Source: Polynucleobacter brandtiae (GTDB lineage Bacteria > Pseudomonadota > Gammaproteobacteria > Burkholderiales > Burkholderiaceae). From it: a stretch of 64,000 bases of DNA. Below are positions 31,176 through 40,585 of the stretch, piece by piece. Where the stretch lies: positions 372,001 through 436,000 of the forward strand of contig NZ_PGTX01000001.1 in assembly GCF_002797575.1 (NCBI RefSeq), given 5' to 3'. A program made the position numbers and the translations under genes. The notes beneath the pieces are model-generated. The model saw only the letters and a list, made by a program, of their open reading frames with translations, was not told the DNA's origin and did not search any database. The first letter of the stretch is position 1, and each line of letters opens with the position of its first letter.

Positions 31176-31829
31176 CTACCGAATACCAATGACCTTATGT
31201 GTCTGCACACTCAATCGCCATAAAGGACGCTTCTGGCAAAGGCTTACTGCTAAAGCCATGTTTTCTTTAAGTTGAGGGCCATCCATTGCCTGCAAAAAAC
31301 GATTGCGATAATCCATTCCCTCAAAACGGGCTAATAGACGCTCAATCGAATCATGCCCCAATTGCGGAATCACCAATTTTATTTCATCGGCCTGCAAAAC
31401 AATTAAGTTTGATCCCGCCTTAGGGCTGACGCAGACCCAATCGACACCCTTGGGAACTTTGATCGTGCCGTTAGTCTCGATTGCAATTGAAAACTGTTTA
31501 GCGTGTAAAGCCTCAATTAACAAACTATCTAACTGCAACAATGGTTCACCGCCAGTAAACACCACATAGCGTTGCTGAGGTCCCGCTGAAGTGCTTGCCC
31601 AGGATGCTTCAATCGCATCTGCCAACAGGGCGGCATTGTCAAACTTTCCACCTCCGATACCATCGCTACCTACAAAGTCAGTGTCACAAAATTGGCAAAT
31701 TGCTGAGGCGCGATCTTCCTCGCGGCCACTCCAGAGATTGCATCCAGCGAAGCGACAAAAGATAGCGGCACGGCCGGCGTGAGCGCCCTCACCTTGGAGG
31801 GTTGGGAAAAGTTCTTTTACGGTATACAT
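31176..31829 (-). CDS. queE: 7-carboxy-7-deazaguanine synthase QueE
   Basis: A 217-residue radical SAM enzyme that contracts the QueD product to 7-carboxy-7-deazaguanine. Unlike most radical SAM enzymes it uses a CX14CX2C cluster motif, clearly visible as FAGCNLW...CQFCDTDFVG; this is known for proteobacterial QueE. VFTGGEPLLQLD and SPKAGSNLIVLQADEIKLV complete the family pattern. The start ATG at 31829 follows a TTG; the ATG is preferred. It forms a small operon with queD and tadA. Confidence 0.93.
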   Translation of the reverse strand: MYTVKELFPTLQGEGAHAGRAAIFCRFAGCNLWSGREEDRASAICQFCDTDFVGSDGIGGGKFDNAALLADAIEASWASTSAGPQQRYVVFTGGEPLLQLDSLLIEALHAKQFSIAIETNGTIKVPKGVDWVCVSPKAGSNLIVLQADEIKLVIPQLGHDSIERLLARFEGMDYRNRFLQAMDGPQLKENMALAVSLCQKRPLWRLSVQTHKVIGIR

Positions 31830-31924
31830 CAATGTTTTTCTATAGCTAACATACCGGAGCTCTAGTACTCCAGCAGAACTCTATTATCAGCTAATAAGGG
31901 CTGCTTTAATGTGGCTTACGCAGA

Positions 31925-32632
31925 TCACTTCCAGGAAACGAGCTCCCACTGCAGATAATCTTCCCAAAGGGCGTTATTCCAGCGCATTCCACCCCATAAA
32001 TAGCGTCCAAAGCTACGCCTAATGACCCAGCGACCAATTTCTGGAGAGAGCCAGACATCCTCGTATCGTGTATTAGCCACCCTAGAGAAATCATTACTCG
32101 TAAAAAAAGGCATTTCATTACGGTACAGCAGCACATTAAAGTCTCCCGCAGGCACACTAACACGCTGCCATTCAATAGCATCGATATTAAGCCCCCAGTA
32201 ATAGTCATTATTGGGATAGTCCAGCACCTGATAGCGACTACGATAAAAGCCTGACCATCCACCCACCAATTGCTCTGGCCATAATGGGGTAGTTTGCAAA
32301 AATCGCTGGGGTGGACTCCAATGCGGATCTTGCAAAATGAAACCCCAAGGCTCTTGAATTTCCTCTGGAAGCACTCCAGTCCTCAAACTAGTTCGCGCAA
32401 TCCTAACCTGCGAACCAACAGCGATAACAGTTTCTGTAACGACATCAACTAATTCTTGATTAAACACATTGCGAACGTTATAAACCCACTGCTGCCCTAC
32501 CTGAGGCGGCCGTACTTGGGTAACGCTCATTGGCTGAGCTATCGGAACGCCTTCAGGGTAAGGCTGAGAGGAAATGCATGCCGCTAAAAAGGCTGGCAGC
32601 AGCAAAATCCAAAGTCTACCGAGGATTTTCAT
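31925..32632 (-). CDS. Lipoprotein of unknown function (paralogue A)
   Basis: A 235-residue protein with a standard lipoprotein signal: MKILGRLWILLLPAFLAAC, lipobox LAAC, modified Cys at 19. The mature part shares with its neighbour RPPQVGQQWVY, a LPEEIQEPWGF segment, TPLWPEQLVGGW, a VSVPAGDFNVL turn, and VWLSPEIGRWVIRR, so the two are tandem paralogues. The VPAGxF turn occurs in several beta-rich periplasmic families. I do not recognise a named family. It begins directly at the stop of the upstream paralogue and ends a four-gene minus-strand run with the radical SAM and DUF455 genes. Confidence 0.82.
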   Translation of the reverse strand: MKILGRLWILLLPAFLAACISSQPYPEGVPIAQPMSVTQVRPPQVGQQWVYNVRNVFNQELVDVVTETVIAVGSQVRIARTSLRTGVLPEEIQEPWGFILQDPHWSPPQRFLQTTPLWPEQLVGGWSGFYRSRYQVLDYPNNDYYWGLNIDAIEWQRVSVPAGDFNVLLYRNEMPFFTSNDFSRVANTRYEDVWLSPEIGRWVIRRSFGRYLWGGMRWNNALWEDYLQWELVSWK

Positions 32633-33331
32633 TTACTGGTACGCAGAAAGTTCCCATCGATAACTCCCTTCCAAAATAACAGCGCCAATCTGCCCCTGTA
32701 TTTGGTAAGAGCCCGATGCCTCACGAGCTACCCACCGGCCAATCTGTGGGGCAAACCAAACCGTTTCCTTACGAATGCAATCTACCTTATTGGCATCGTC
32801 ACTCTCATAGTTGATTAATGTCTGAAAGCGTAAGGCAACAAATTCACCAGCAGGAACTGTAATTTTTTCCCAGCCTTGAACACTCATGTATTCCTGCCAG
32901 TTGAGTCTAGACTCGGGATATCCTGCGACGCTATATTGGGTGGTAATTTGCTTTGCCCATACAGTAGACAGCTGCTCTGGCCATAAGGGTAAAGAGGGGC
33001 TGAAATTAAGCAGTCGTGGCCATTGTGTATCAGTTGCCACCATGCCCCATGAGGCCTGAATTTCACTAGGCAGACGATCACCACTAGCCGTTACTCTATC
33101 CAGCGTGATCATTGGGGATAGTTTTGTAAGCTTCTCAGTAATGACGTCCAATGTTTTCCCACTAAACATATCTTTCTTGATATAAGTCCACGATTGCCCT
33201 AACTGAGGCGGGCGAATAACAGGAAGTGGCTTAGGCTGACTAACGGGTATCCCGCGCTCATAAGAAAGGCCTGTGCAAGCGACCGGCAATAAAGCAGCAG
33301 AGGCCAATAGTGTTCGACGTGTCAGGTTCAT
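32633..33331 (-). CDS. Lipoprotein of unknown function with Tat-like signal (paralogue B)
   Basis: A 232-residue protein paralogous to the next gene: shared RPPQLGQSWTY, LPSEIQASWGM, LPLWPEQLSTVW, ITVPAGEFVALRF and VWFAPQIGRWVARE. The N terminus MNLTRRTLLASAALLPVAC combines a twin-arginine pair with a lipobox (PVAC), while the other paralogue has an ordinary Sec lipoprotein signal. Tat export would imply folding, perhaps cofactor loading, in the cytoplasm; this is inference. It lies 36 bases after the radical SAM gene. Function is unknown. Confidence 0.82.
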   Translation of the reverse strand: MNLTRRTLLASAALLPVACTGLSYERGIPVSQPKPLPVIRPPQLGQSWTYIKKDMFSGKTLDVITEKLTKLSPMITLDRVTASGDRLPSEIQASWGMVATDTQWPRLLNFSPSLPLWPEQLSTVWAKQITTQYSVAGYPESRLNWQEYMSVQGWEKITVPAGEFVALRFQTLINYESDDANKVDCIRKETVWFAPQIGRWVAREASGSYQIQGQIGAVILEGSYRWELSAYQ

Positions 33332-33367
33332 TTAATCCCCTTAATAAGATTGATAGATGAACTTCAT

Positions 33368-35284
33368 TTACGAATATCCTAACAGCTTAGCAATTTTGCT
33401 TTTGCTGATGGTCGTTCTTGGCATATCAGCCAAATCAAACCAGGTATGAACATCTTCATCAAATCCAATGCCATGCATGAAGTTATAAATGGCTTTTTTT
33501 AAGCCTAAACCTAAAAGATCGTGATCTACTCCACTAGGGTCGATGAATGAAACATCATTTTTGGCAAAGCTAATGGGGGGTTGTGGCACAAGTGAGATCC
33601 CATATTCTTGCGGATCCCTTCCGACGGGGGAATGGACGGTACAGGTAAAGCGATGAAAGAAGCCACTCTGAATACAGCCATTTTCAAAGAATTGACGAAC
33701 ATATTCCAAGGCGTCAACCGTTTCTTGAACGGTTTGCGTAGGAAAGCCATACATCAGATAAGCATGAACCAAAATACCCACATCTGAAAATGCTTTAGTA
33801 ACTAGTGCAACCTGATCTACTGAGACCCCTTTTTTCATCAGATCAAGCAATCTATCAGATGCCACCTCCAGTCCACCAGACATCGCAATACACCCACTCT
33901 GCGCTAGTAACTCGCATAGTTGCGGTGTAAAGGTTTTCTCAAAACGAATATTTCCCCACCAAGAAATAACTACCCTACGTCGAATTAATTCCTCAGCTAG
34001 GGCCTTCAATATTTTTGGCGGTGCAGCCTCATCAACAAAATGAAACCCCGTCTGCCCTGTCTCAGCAACAATCGCCTCAATACGATCCACCAAAAGACTT
34101 GCTGAGGCAGTTTCATAACGGGCAATATAGTCCAAGCTCACATCGCAAAAACTGCACTTCTTCCAGTAGCAACCGTGGGCCACGGTGAGCTTATTCCAAC
34201 GACCATCACTCCAAAGTCGATGCATCGGATTGAGCATATCCAAAAGCGATAGATAAGAATTTAGTGGCAAACCATCCCATGTTGCCGTCCCCACGTCCTC
34301 AAAAGGAATATCAGACTCTTGCCAGTGCATATACCTCACCTGACCCTGAGCATTACGAATATAAGTACGGACCAGTCTCTCGGCTGAGCGCTTTCCATTC
34401 AAATGCTCTAACAGGGCAAGTAAGGGGCGCTCCCCAGAATCAAGCGTAATAAAGTCTACAAAGTCAAAGATCCGTGGATCCGTTAGTTCACGTAACTCGG
34501 TGTTGACATACCCACCCCCTAGCCCAATATGAATACTGGGATAGTGCAATTTAATAGTTTGCGCAATACGAAGCGCAGCGTACATCGCACCAGGAAATGG
34601 AACTGATAAGAGCACTAAAGTAGGCTGATGTTTCTCAATGACGCCCATTGTCAGCATGCGCAGGTGGTCATCCATCAATGTTGGACTTGCAGCCAAGGCA
34701 TCTGCCAGGGGGGTAAAGGTAGGCTGACTACCCGCTAGCGATTCGGCATAGCGTACAAACTCAAAGCGATCGTCGACTGCATCGCGAAGAACATCGGATA
34801 AGTCATTAAGGTAAAGCGTTGCTAGATGACGCGCCCTATCCTGTGATCCCAGGGCGCCAAATGCCCAAGCTAATGAATCGCCTGGATTTTCATCTTCCTC
34901 ATCATCAAGACCATCATCATAGGAATCCAAAGAGGAAAAGCGTGGCCCCTCGGGAAGTAAGGTTCGACTATTAATGCGATGGGCCAATGTGCTATCACGC
35001 CCTTGCAAAAAAGAAATCACTAAGCCAATTGTGCTTTGGTATTGCTCAATATAATCTAAGAAGAAATTGACACTGGCGCTACGCTGCGCTTCAGCCAGCT
35101 TCAGTGCAGCTGATTTAATCTCTTCTAAACCATCGGTAGTAAAAAATCCCAGTACCAATGCCAGCGCAAGATCCTCCTGAACGGCATCAACATTACGCGA
35201 TCTTAAAAAACCAGTGAGATAGGCTGTTGACGGGTAAGGCGTATTGAGCTGCGTCATTGGGGGAATGAGGCTGAGGACTTTCAT
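33368..35284 (-). CDS. B12-type radical SAM protein, unknown substrate
   Basis: A 638-residue protein. Residues 1-300 include a cobalamin-binding-like Rossmann region (LVLLSVPFPGAMYAALRIAQ and IHIGLGGGYVNTELR) interrupted near residues 118-137 by a strongly acidic insert. The radical SAM core follows: HGCYWKKCSFCDVSLDY with Cys372, Cys377 and Cys380, a CX4CX2C spacing instead of the common CX3CX2C. It then shows SGGLEVASDRLLDLMKKG and AYLMYGFPTQTVQETVDAL as in B12 radical SAM methyl or alkyl transferases. It is translationally coupled (ATGA) to the DUF455 gene upstream. The reaction is unknown. Confidence 0.85.
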   Translation of the reverse strand: MKVLSLIPPMTQLNTPYPSTAYLTGFLRSRNVDAVQEDLALALVLGFFTTDGLEEIKSAALKLAEAQRSASVNFFLDYIEQYQSTIGLVISFLQGRDSTLAHRINSRTLLPEGPRFSSLDSYDDGLDDEEDENPGDSLAWAFGALGSQDRARHLATLYLNDLSDVLRDAVDDRFEFVRYAESLAGSQPTFTPLADALAASPTLMDDHLRMLTMGVIEKHQPTLVLLSVPFPGAMYAALRIAQTIKLHYPSIHIGLGGGYVNTELRELTDPRIFDFVDFITLDSGERPLLALLEHLNGKRSAERLVRTYIRNAQGQVRYMHWQESDIPFEDVGTATWDGLPLNSYLSLLDMLNPMHRLWSDGRWNKLTVAHGCYWKKCSFCDVSLDYIARYETASASLLVDRIEAIVAETGQTGFHFVDEAAPPKILKALAEELIRRRVVISWWGNIRFEKTFTPQLCELLAQSGCIAMSGGLEVASDRLLDLMKKGVSVDQVALVTKAFSDVGILVHAYLMYGFPTQTVQETVDALEYVRQFFENGCIQSGFFHRFTCTVHSPVGRDPQEYGISLVPQPPISFAKNDVSFIDPSGVDHDLLGLGLKKAIYNFMHGIGFDEDVHTWFDLADMPRTTISKSKIAKLLGYS

Positions 35285-36090
35285 GCAGGGACTGCTTCTT
35301 TGAGAATGTCCAATTCTTGAGCAGTAAACCCAGCCCGCTCTCTAGCCTCGAAATTAAATGGGCCCCTTAGAACTGGGGCGCAGTACTTTCTGGCCAACTC
35401 CCGATAAGTTGTTATAGGGGATAGCTTATCTTTGGAGCATAAATAATTGAACCATTGATTACCAATCAGCACATGCCCCACTTCATCTCGCAAAATAATA
35501 TCTAAAATATCCACAACTGCGTGATCTTTAATTTGAATAAAGCGATCACGTATCGCTGGAACTGCATCTAAGCCGCGAGCCTCCATCGTTCTGGGAACGA
35601 GCGCCATTCTGGCGATCACTTGATCAGAGGTCCTCTCAACCATTTCCCATAAACTATTGTGAGCCGTAAGATCTCCATAGTAAGAGCCCAATGATCTTAG
35701 GTGCCCCTCAATCAAACTAAAGTGGTACGCCTCTTCTTTGGCAACCTTTAACCAGTCTTCGTAATATTGCTGGGGCATCTCAGAAAAACGTGCCAGCGCA
35801 TCCAAAGCAAGGTTTAGCGCATTAAATTCTATGTGTGCGAGTGAGTGCAATAGTCTGATCCGCCCCTCGGGCGTACTCATCGATCTTTTGGGAGCCTTTT
35901 GAGGGGAGACTAATTCTGGTTTCTCTGGTCGACCCGGAAGTACAAGCCCATCAAAATGAATCAATGCAGCAGGGCTTAACTCAACTCGCTGCTGGTGATA
36001 GTCATCAAACAATTGCTTAATCTGGCTGACTTTCTGGCCTGGATCAGTCAGCAATAGCACTTGAAGAGCGGAGTGTCGTAATTCAGGCAT
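35281..36090 (-). CDS. DUF455 ferritin-like (diiron) protein
   Basis: A 269-residue mostly helical protein matching DUF455. The ligand set of a diiron ferritin-like four-helix bundle is visible: Glu88 in LAHIEFNALNLALDAL, Glu120-x-x-His123 in AKEEAYHF, Glu170 in RTMEARG, and Glu203-x-x-His206 in RDEVGHVLIG. The family resembles the tRNA hydroxylase MiaE in outline, but no substrate is established. Its stop overlaps the start of the radical SAM gene by four bases, so the two are likely made together. It lies 23 bases downstream of guaA's promoter-distal side, i.e. upstream of guaA is guaB and this gene comes after guaA only by strand order. Confidence 0.85.
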   Translation of the reverse strand: MPELRHSALQVLLLTDPGQKVSQIKQLFDDYHQQRVELSPAALIHFDGLVLPGRPEKPELVSPQKAPKRSMSTPEGRIRLLHSLAHIEFNALNLALDALARFSEMPQQYYEDWLKVAKEEAYHFSLIEGHLRSLGSYYGDLTAHNSLWEMVERTSDQVIARMALVPRTMEARGLDAVPAIRDRFIQIKDHAVVDILDIILRDEVGHVLIGNQWFNYLCSKDKLSPITTYRELARKYCAPVLRGPFNFEARERAGFTAQELDILKEAVPA

Positions 36091-36113
36091 CTCTGTCAGC
36101 GAGTTGAATTACG

Positions 36114-37721
36114 TTATTCCCACTCAATTGTGGCCGGTGGTTTTCCACTGATGTCATAGACAACACGATTAATTCCACGTACTTCATTGATGATGCGATT
36201 AGATACCTTGCCCAGCAATTCATAAGGTAGATGCGCCCAATGAGCAGTCATAAAGTCTTGCGTTTGGACTGCCCTAAGTGCCACTACATATTCATAGGTT
36301 CTGCCATCACCCATCACACCAACGGATTTGACGGGTAAAAATACAGCAAAAGCCTGACTAGTCAGGTCATACCAAGATTTTTGGCTTGCTTGATCGACGG
36401 TATTGCGCAACTCTTCAATGAAGATCGCATCAGCACGTTGCAATAGATGGGCAAATTCCGCCTTTACTTCCCCCAGAATACGAACACCAAGACCTGGGCC
36501 TGGGAAGGGATGGCGATAGACCATCTCACGCGGTAAGCCTAAGGCAACCCCAAGCTCACGCACTTCATCTTTGAACAATTCACGTAATGGCTCAAGCAGC
36601 TTGAGGTGCATATCTTCAGGCAAACCACCCACATTGTGATGGCTCTTAATCGTATGCGCGCCCTTCTTACCCTTGCCAGCAGACTCAATGACGTCTGGGT
36701 AAATAGTGCCCTGAGCAAGCCACTTGGCATTTTCAATCTTGCCAGATTCAGCTTGGAAAATCTCTACAAACTCTTTGCCAATAATTTTACGTTTAGCTTC
36801 CGGATCTGCAACGCCAGCAAGCTCAGACATGAATTTCTCTTTGGCATCCACACGAATCACTTTTACACCGAGGTTACGGGCAAACATCTCCATCACCATA
36901 TCGCCTTCGTTCAAACGAAGTAAGCCGTGATCAACAAAAACACAAGTTAGTTGATCACCAATAGCACGATGAATCAGCGCTGCTGCAACACTGGAATCAA
37001 CTCCACCCGAGAGTCCCAAAATCACTTCATCACTACCGACTTGTTTACGAATATGCTCAACAGCTTCGCTAATGTAATCACCCATTACCCAATCTGGCTT
37101 ACAAGCGCAGATCTCATGGACAAAACGCTCAATGATCGCGGTACCTTGCAATGTATGCGTCACTTCTGGATGAAACTGAAATGCATAAAATCGACGTACT
37201 TCATCAGCCATACCGGCAATCGGACAGGACTGCGTAGAAGCCATCAATTGGAAAGTGGGGGGCAGCGTCGTAACGGAATCGCCATGACTCATCCATACTT
37301 TCAGAATACCGTGGCCTTCGCTAGTCGAAAAGTCCTGGATATTTTTAAGTAAGTTAGTGTGACCATGCGCCCTCACTTCTGAGTACCCAAACTCACGCGC
37401 CTTCCCTAAGGATTCAGCCGAAGCAACAGCCCCGCCCAATTGAGTTGCCATGGTTTGCATGCCATAGCAAATCCCCAAAACGGGAACGCCTAGCTCAAAT
37501 ACAATTTGGGGTGCGCGAGGGCTGTCTGCCTCAGTTACTGAGCTTGGACCCCCAGACAAGATAATGCCCTTGCCGCCCTGCTCTTGAATAAACTGGCGAA
37601 TAAATTCTGGGTCACAATCGTAGGGGTGGATCTCAGAGTACACCCGAGCATCACGAACGCGTCTGGCAATGAGTTGGGTGACCTGTGAACCAAAGTCGAG
37701 AATCAGTATTTTGTCGTGCAC
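36114..37721 (-). CDS. guaA: GMP synthase (glutamine-hydrolysing)
   Basis: A protein of about 535 residues that converts XMP to GMP. The class I glutaminase half begins [20 protein letters not shown] and holds the nucleophile Cys in [10 protein letters not shown] and the His-Glu pair in FQFHPEV. The PP-loop synthetase half has [14 protein letters not shown], and the C terminus ends in PPATIEWE. The GTG at 37721 is preferred because homologues begin at MHDKIL. A TTG at 37742, overlapping the guaB stop, is the other option. It is the second gene of a guaBA operon. Confidence 0.95.
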   Translation of the reverse strand: MHDKILILDFGSQVTQLIARRVRDARVYSEIHPYDCDPEFIRQFIQEQGGKGIILSGGPSSVTEADSPRAPQIVFELGVPVLGICYGMQTMATQLGGAVASAESLGKAREFGYSEVRAHGHTNLLKNIQDFSTSEGHGILKVWMSHGDSVTTLPPTFQLMASTQSCPIAGMADEVRRFYAFQFHPEVTHTLQGTAIIERFVHEICACKPDWVMGDYISEAVEHIRKQVGSDEVILGLSGGVDSSVAAALIHRAIGDQLTCVFVDHGLLRLNEGDMVMEMFARNLGVKVIRVDAKEKFMSELAGVADPEAKRKIIGKEFVEIFQAESGKIENAKWLAQGTIYPDVIESAGKGKKGAHTIKSHHNVGGLPEDMHLKLLEPLRELFKDEVRELGVALGLPREMVYRHPFPGPGLGVRILGEVKAEFAHLLQRADAIFIEELRNTVDQASQKSWYDLTSQAFAVFLPVKSVGVMGDGRTYEYVVALRAVQTQDFMTAHWAHLPYELLGKVSNRIINEVRGINRVVYDISGKPPATIEWE

Positions 37722-37734
37722 GGCAGCAACAGCC

Positions 37735-39210
<1,476 letters not shown>

Positions 39211-39226
39211 CTAATCGCAAAAACAG

Positions 39227-39232
39227 ATTATA
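39227..39232 (-). promoter_or_regulatory. Candidate -10 box of the guaBA promoter
   Basis: A consensus TATAAT lies on the minus strand 26 bases before the guaB ATG and overlaps the TAA stop of rnfH. No good -35 match is found at 16-18 bases spacing (GGCCAA is the nearest), so support is moderate at best. Confidence 0.38.
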
Positions 39233-39578
39233 GCCTTCTAGACTTCCTTTTGGCCGCGGCCGCTTGGAATTTAGCATCTTGGTTCTGATTGGCTTTCTTA
39301 CGGCGAACGGTCTTGGGGTCAATAAGCAGTGCTGAATAGAGCTCTAACCGGTCTCCAGCGTAAATCGGGCTATCCCACTCCTTACGCTTACCAAAAACAC
39401 CAAAACACCCTTTTCTGGCTAATGCAGGATCTGAGGGACTCTCGGCAATACCCGCCCTGAGTAAGGTCAGGCCAACCGTTGGGACCTCATCTGGGGTCAG
39501 AGTCAATACAAATGGGGTCGGTATTGGAGCCCCCAACCTGGCATCACAAATCAGGATTTCTAATGACTTATTGCCCAT
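39228..39578 (-). CDS. rnfH: RnfH family protein (UPF0125)
   Basis: A protein of about 116 residues with a ubiquitin-like RnfH fold: SLEILICDARLG near the start, VPTVGLTLLRAGIAESPSDP, the conserved CFGVFGKRKEWDSPIYAGDRLELYSAL region (quoted in part: VFGKRKEWDSPIYAGDRLEL), and a Lys/Arg-rich tail. Function is unknown; the family is often paired with ratA, as here. The ATG at 39578 lies inside the end of the ratA-like gene, so the two overlap by 11 bases and are translationally coupled. Confidence 0.9.
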   Translation of the reverse strand: MGNKSLEILICDARLGAPIPTPFVLTLTPDEVPTVGLTLLRAGIAESPSDPALARKGCFGVFGKRKEWDSPIYAGDRLELYSALLIDPKTVRRKKANQNQDAKFQAAAAKRKSRRL

Positions 39579-40002
39579 CAAGGTCTTCAGCGCGCTTTAC
39601 GAAACAATCCACAAAAGTACCCGCAATATGACCGAACACAGGGCCAATAATCTTATCCAATATGATGCTCTTGAACTCCCAGTGGAGCTTGAACTCTACC
39701 TTGCAGGCATTTTCTTTCAGGGGAATAAAGTTCCATTGCCCTGAAAAATGCTTAAAAGGCCCATCCACAAAGACCATATCGATGGTTTCGGGTCGGTGGT
39801 TTACATTCCGAGTATGAAAGTACTGTGTAATACCCTTAAATTGGATGTTGATTTTGGCGTCTAAGATGGTTTCCGATTGCTCGAAAATTTCCACTCCGCC
39901 GCACCAGGGCAGGAACTCTGGGTAACGAGCAACATCCGTTACCAGGCCATACATGCGGTCGGCTGACTGGCCAATTAATACGGTCTTGTATACGTCTGCC
40001 AT
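39568..40002 (-). CDS. ratA: RatA/COQ10-like START-domain protein
   Basis: A 144-residue SRPBCC (START-like) protein: ADVYKTVLIGQSADRMYGLVTDVARYPEFLPWCGGVEI (quoted in part: VARYPEFLPWCGG), FKGITQYFHTRN, and FKHFSGQWNFIPL are typical of the RatA/PasT and mitochondrial Coq10 family. Roles reported for the family are ubiquinone binding and effects on ribosome subunit joining; which applies here is unknown. It is divergent from smpB with 26 bases between the starts, an arrangement conserved in many proteobacteria. Confidence 0.9.
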   Translation of the reverse strand: MADVYKTVLIGQSADRMYGLVTDVARYPEFLPWCGGVEIFEQSETILDAKINIQFKGITQYFHTRNVNHRPETIDMVFVDGPFKHFSGQWNFIPLKENACKVEFKLHWEFKSIILDKIIGPVFGHIAGTFVDCFVKRAEDLDGQ

Positions 40003-40028
40003 AATCGATCTTGAGAAGCTAAATAAAT

Positions 40029-40481
40029 ATGAGTATCGTCGATAACAAAAAAGCCTTCTTCGATTATTTTGTCGAGGAACGGTTCGAGGCAGGTCTAGTG
40101 TTGGAAGGTTGGGAAGTTAAAGCCATCCGCGCTGGTCGCGTGCACGTCAAAGAAGCGTATGTTGTCATTCGTCAGGCGGAGCTATTCCTGATTGGCTGTC
40201 ACATTACCCCCCTACTCTCGGCGTCAAGCCATATTGTTCCGGACAGCACTCGTACTCGCAAGCTCTTGCTCAACGCTATTGAAATTAAGAAGCTCATTGG
40301 CAAGGTAGAGCAAAAGGGCTACACCCTCGTTCCACTCAATTTGCATTTCTCCAAAGGTAATGTGAAGTGCGAAATTGGTTTAGCAAGGGGTAAAAAGCAG
40401 CATGACAAACGGGCCGCTACCAAGGAACGGGAATGGGAAGTACAAAAAGGGCGTATCGCTAGAGGCGATTTGAATGCCTAG
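40029..40481 (+). CDS. smpB: SsrA-binding protein SmpB
   Basis: A 150-residue tmRNA-binding protein needed for trans-translation of stalled ribosomes. Landmarks are [32 protein letters not shown] (quoted in part: [16 protein letters not shown]), [13 protein letters not shown], and a basic tail [21 protein letters not shown]. No ssrA gene was recognised in the window. A strong terminator follows 34 bases after the stop. Confidence 0.96.
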   Translation: MSIVDNKKAFFDYFVEERFEAGLVLEGWEVKAIRAGRVHVKEAYVVIRQAELFLIGCHITPLLSASSHIVPDSTRTRKLLLNAIEIKKLIGKVEQKGYTLVPLNLHFSKGNVKCEIGLARGKKQHDKRAATKEREWEVQKGRIARGDLNA

Positions 40482-40514
40482 TTAGATCTTTATGCACTAA
40501 TATGGTGCGCAAAG

Positions 40515-40546
40515 AAAAAGCCTAGATTTTTTGTCTAGGCTTTTTT
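40515..40546. terminator. Bidirectional intrinsic terminator between smpB and ppsA
   Basis: AAAAAGCCTAGA (40515-40526) and TCTAGGCTTTTT (40534-40545) form a 12-bp stem around a seven-base loop. A U-tract follows on the plus strand and an A-tract precedes it, so it can serve both the smpB transcript and the convergent ppsA transcript. Confidence 0.88.
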
Positions 40547-40585
40547 GTTAGATCGATTTGTGTGTTGATCTCAAAGCGTGATGTT

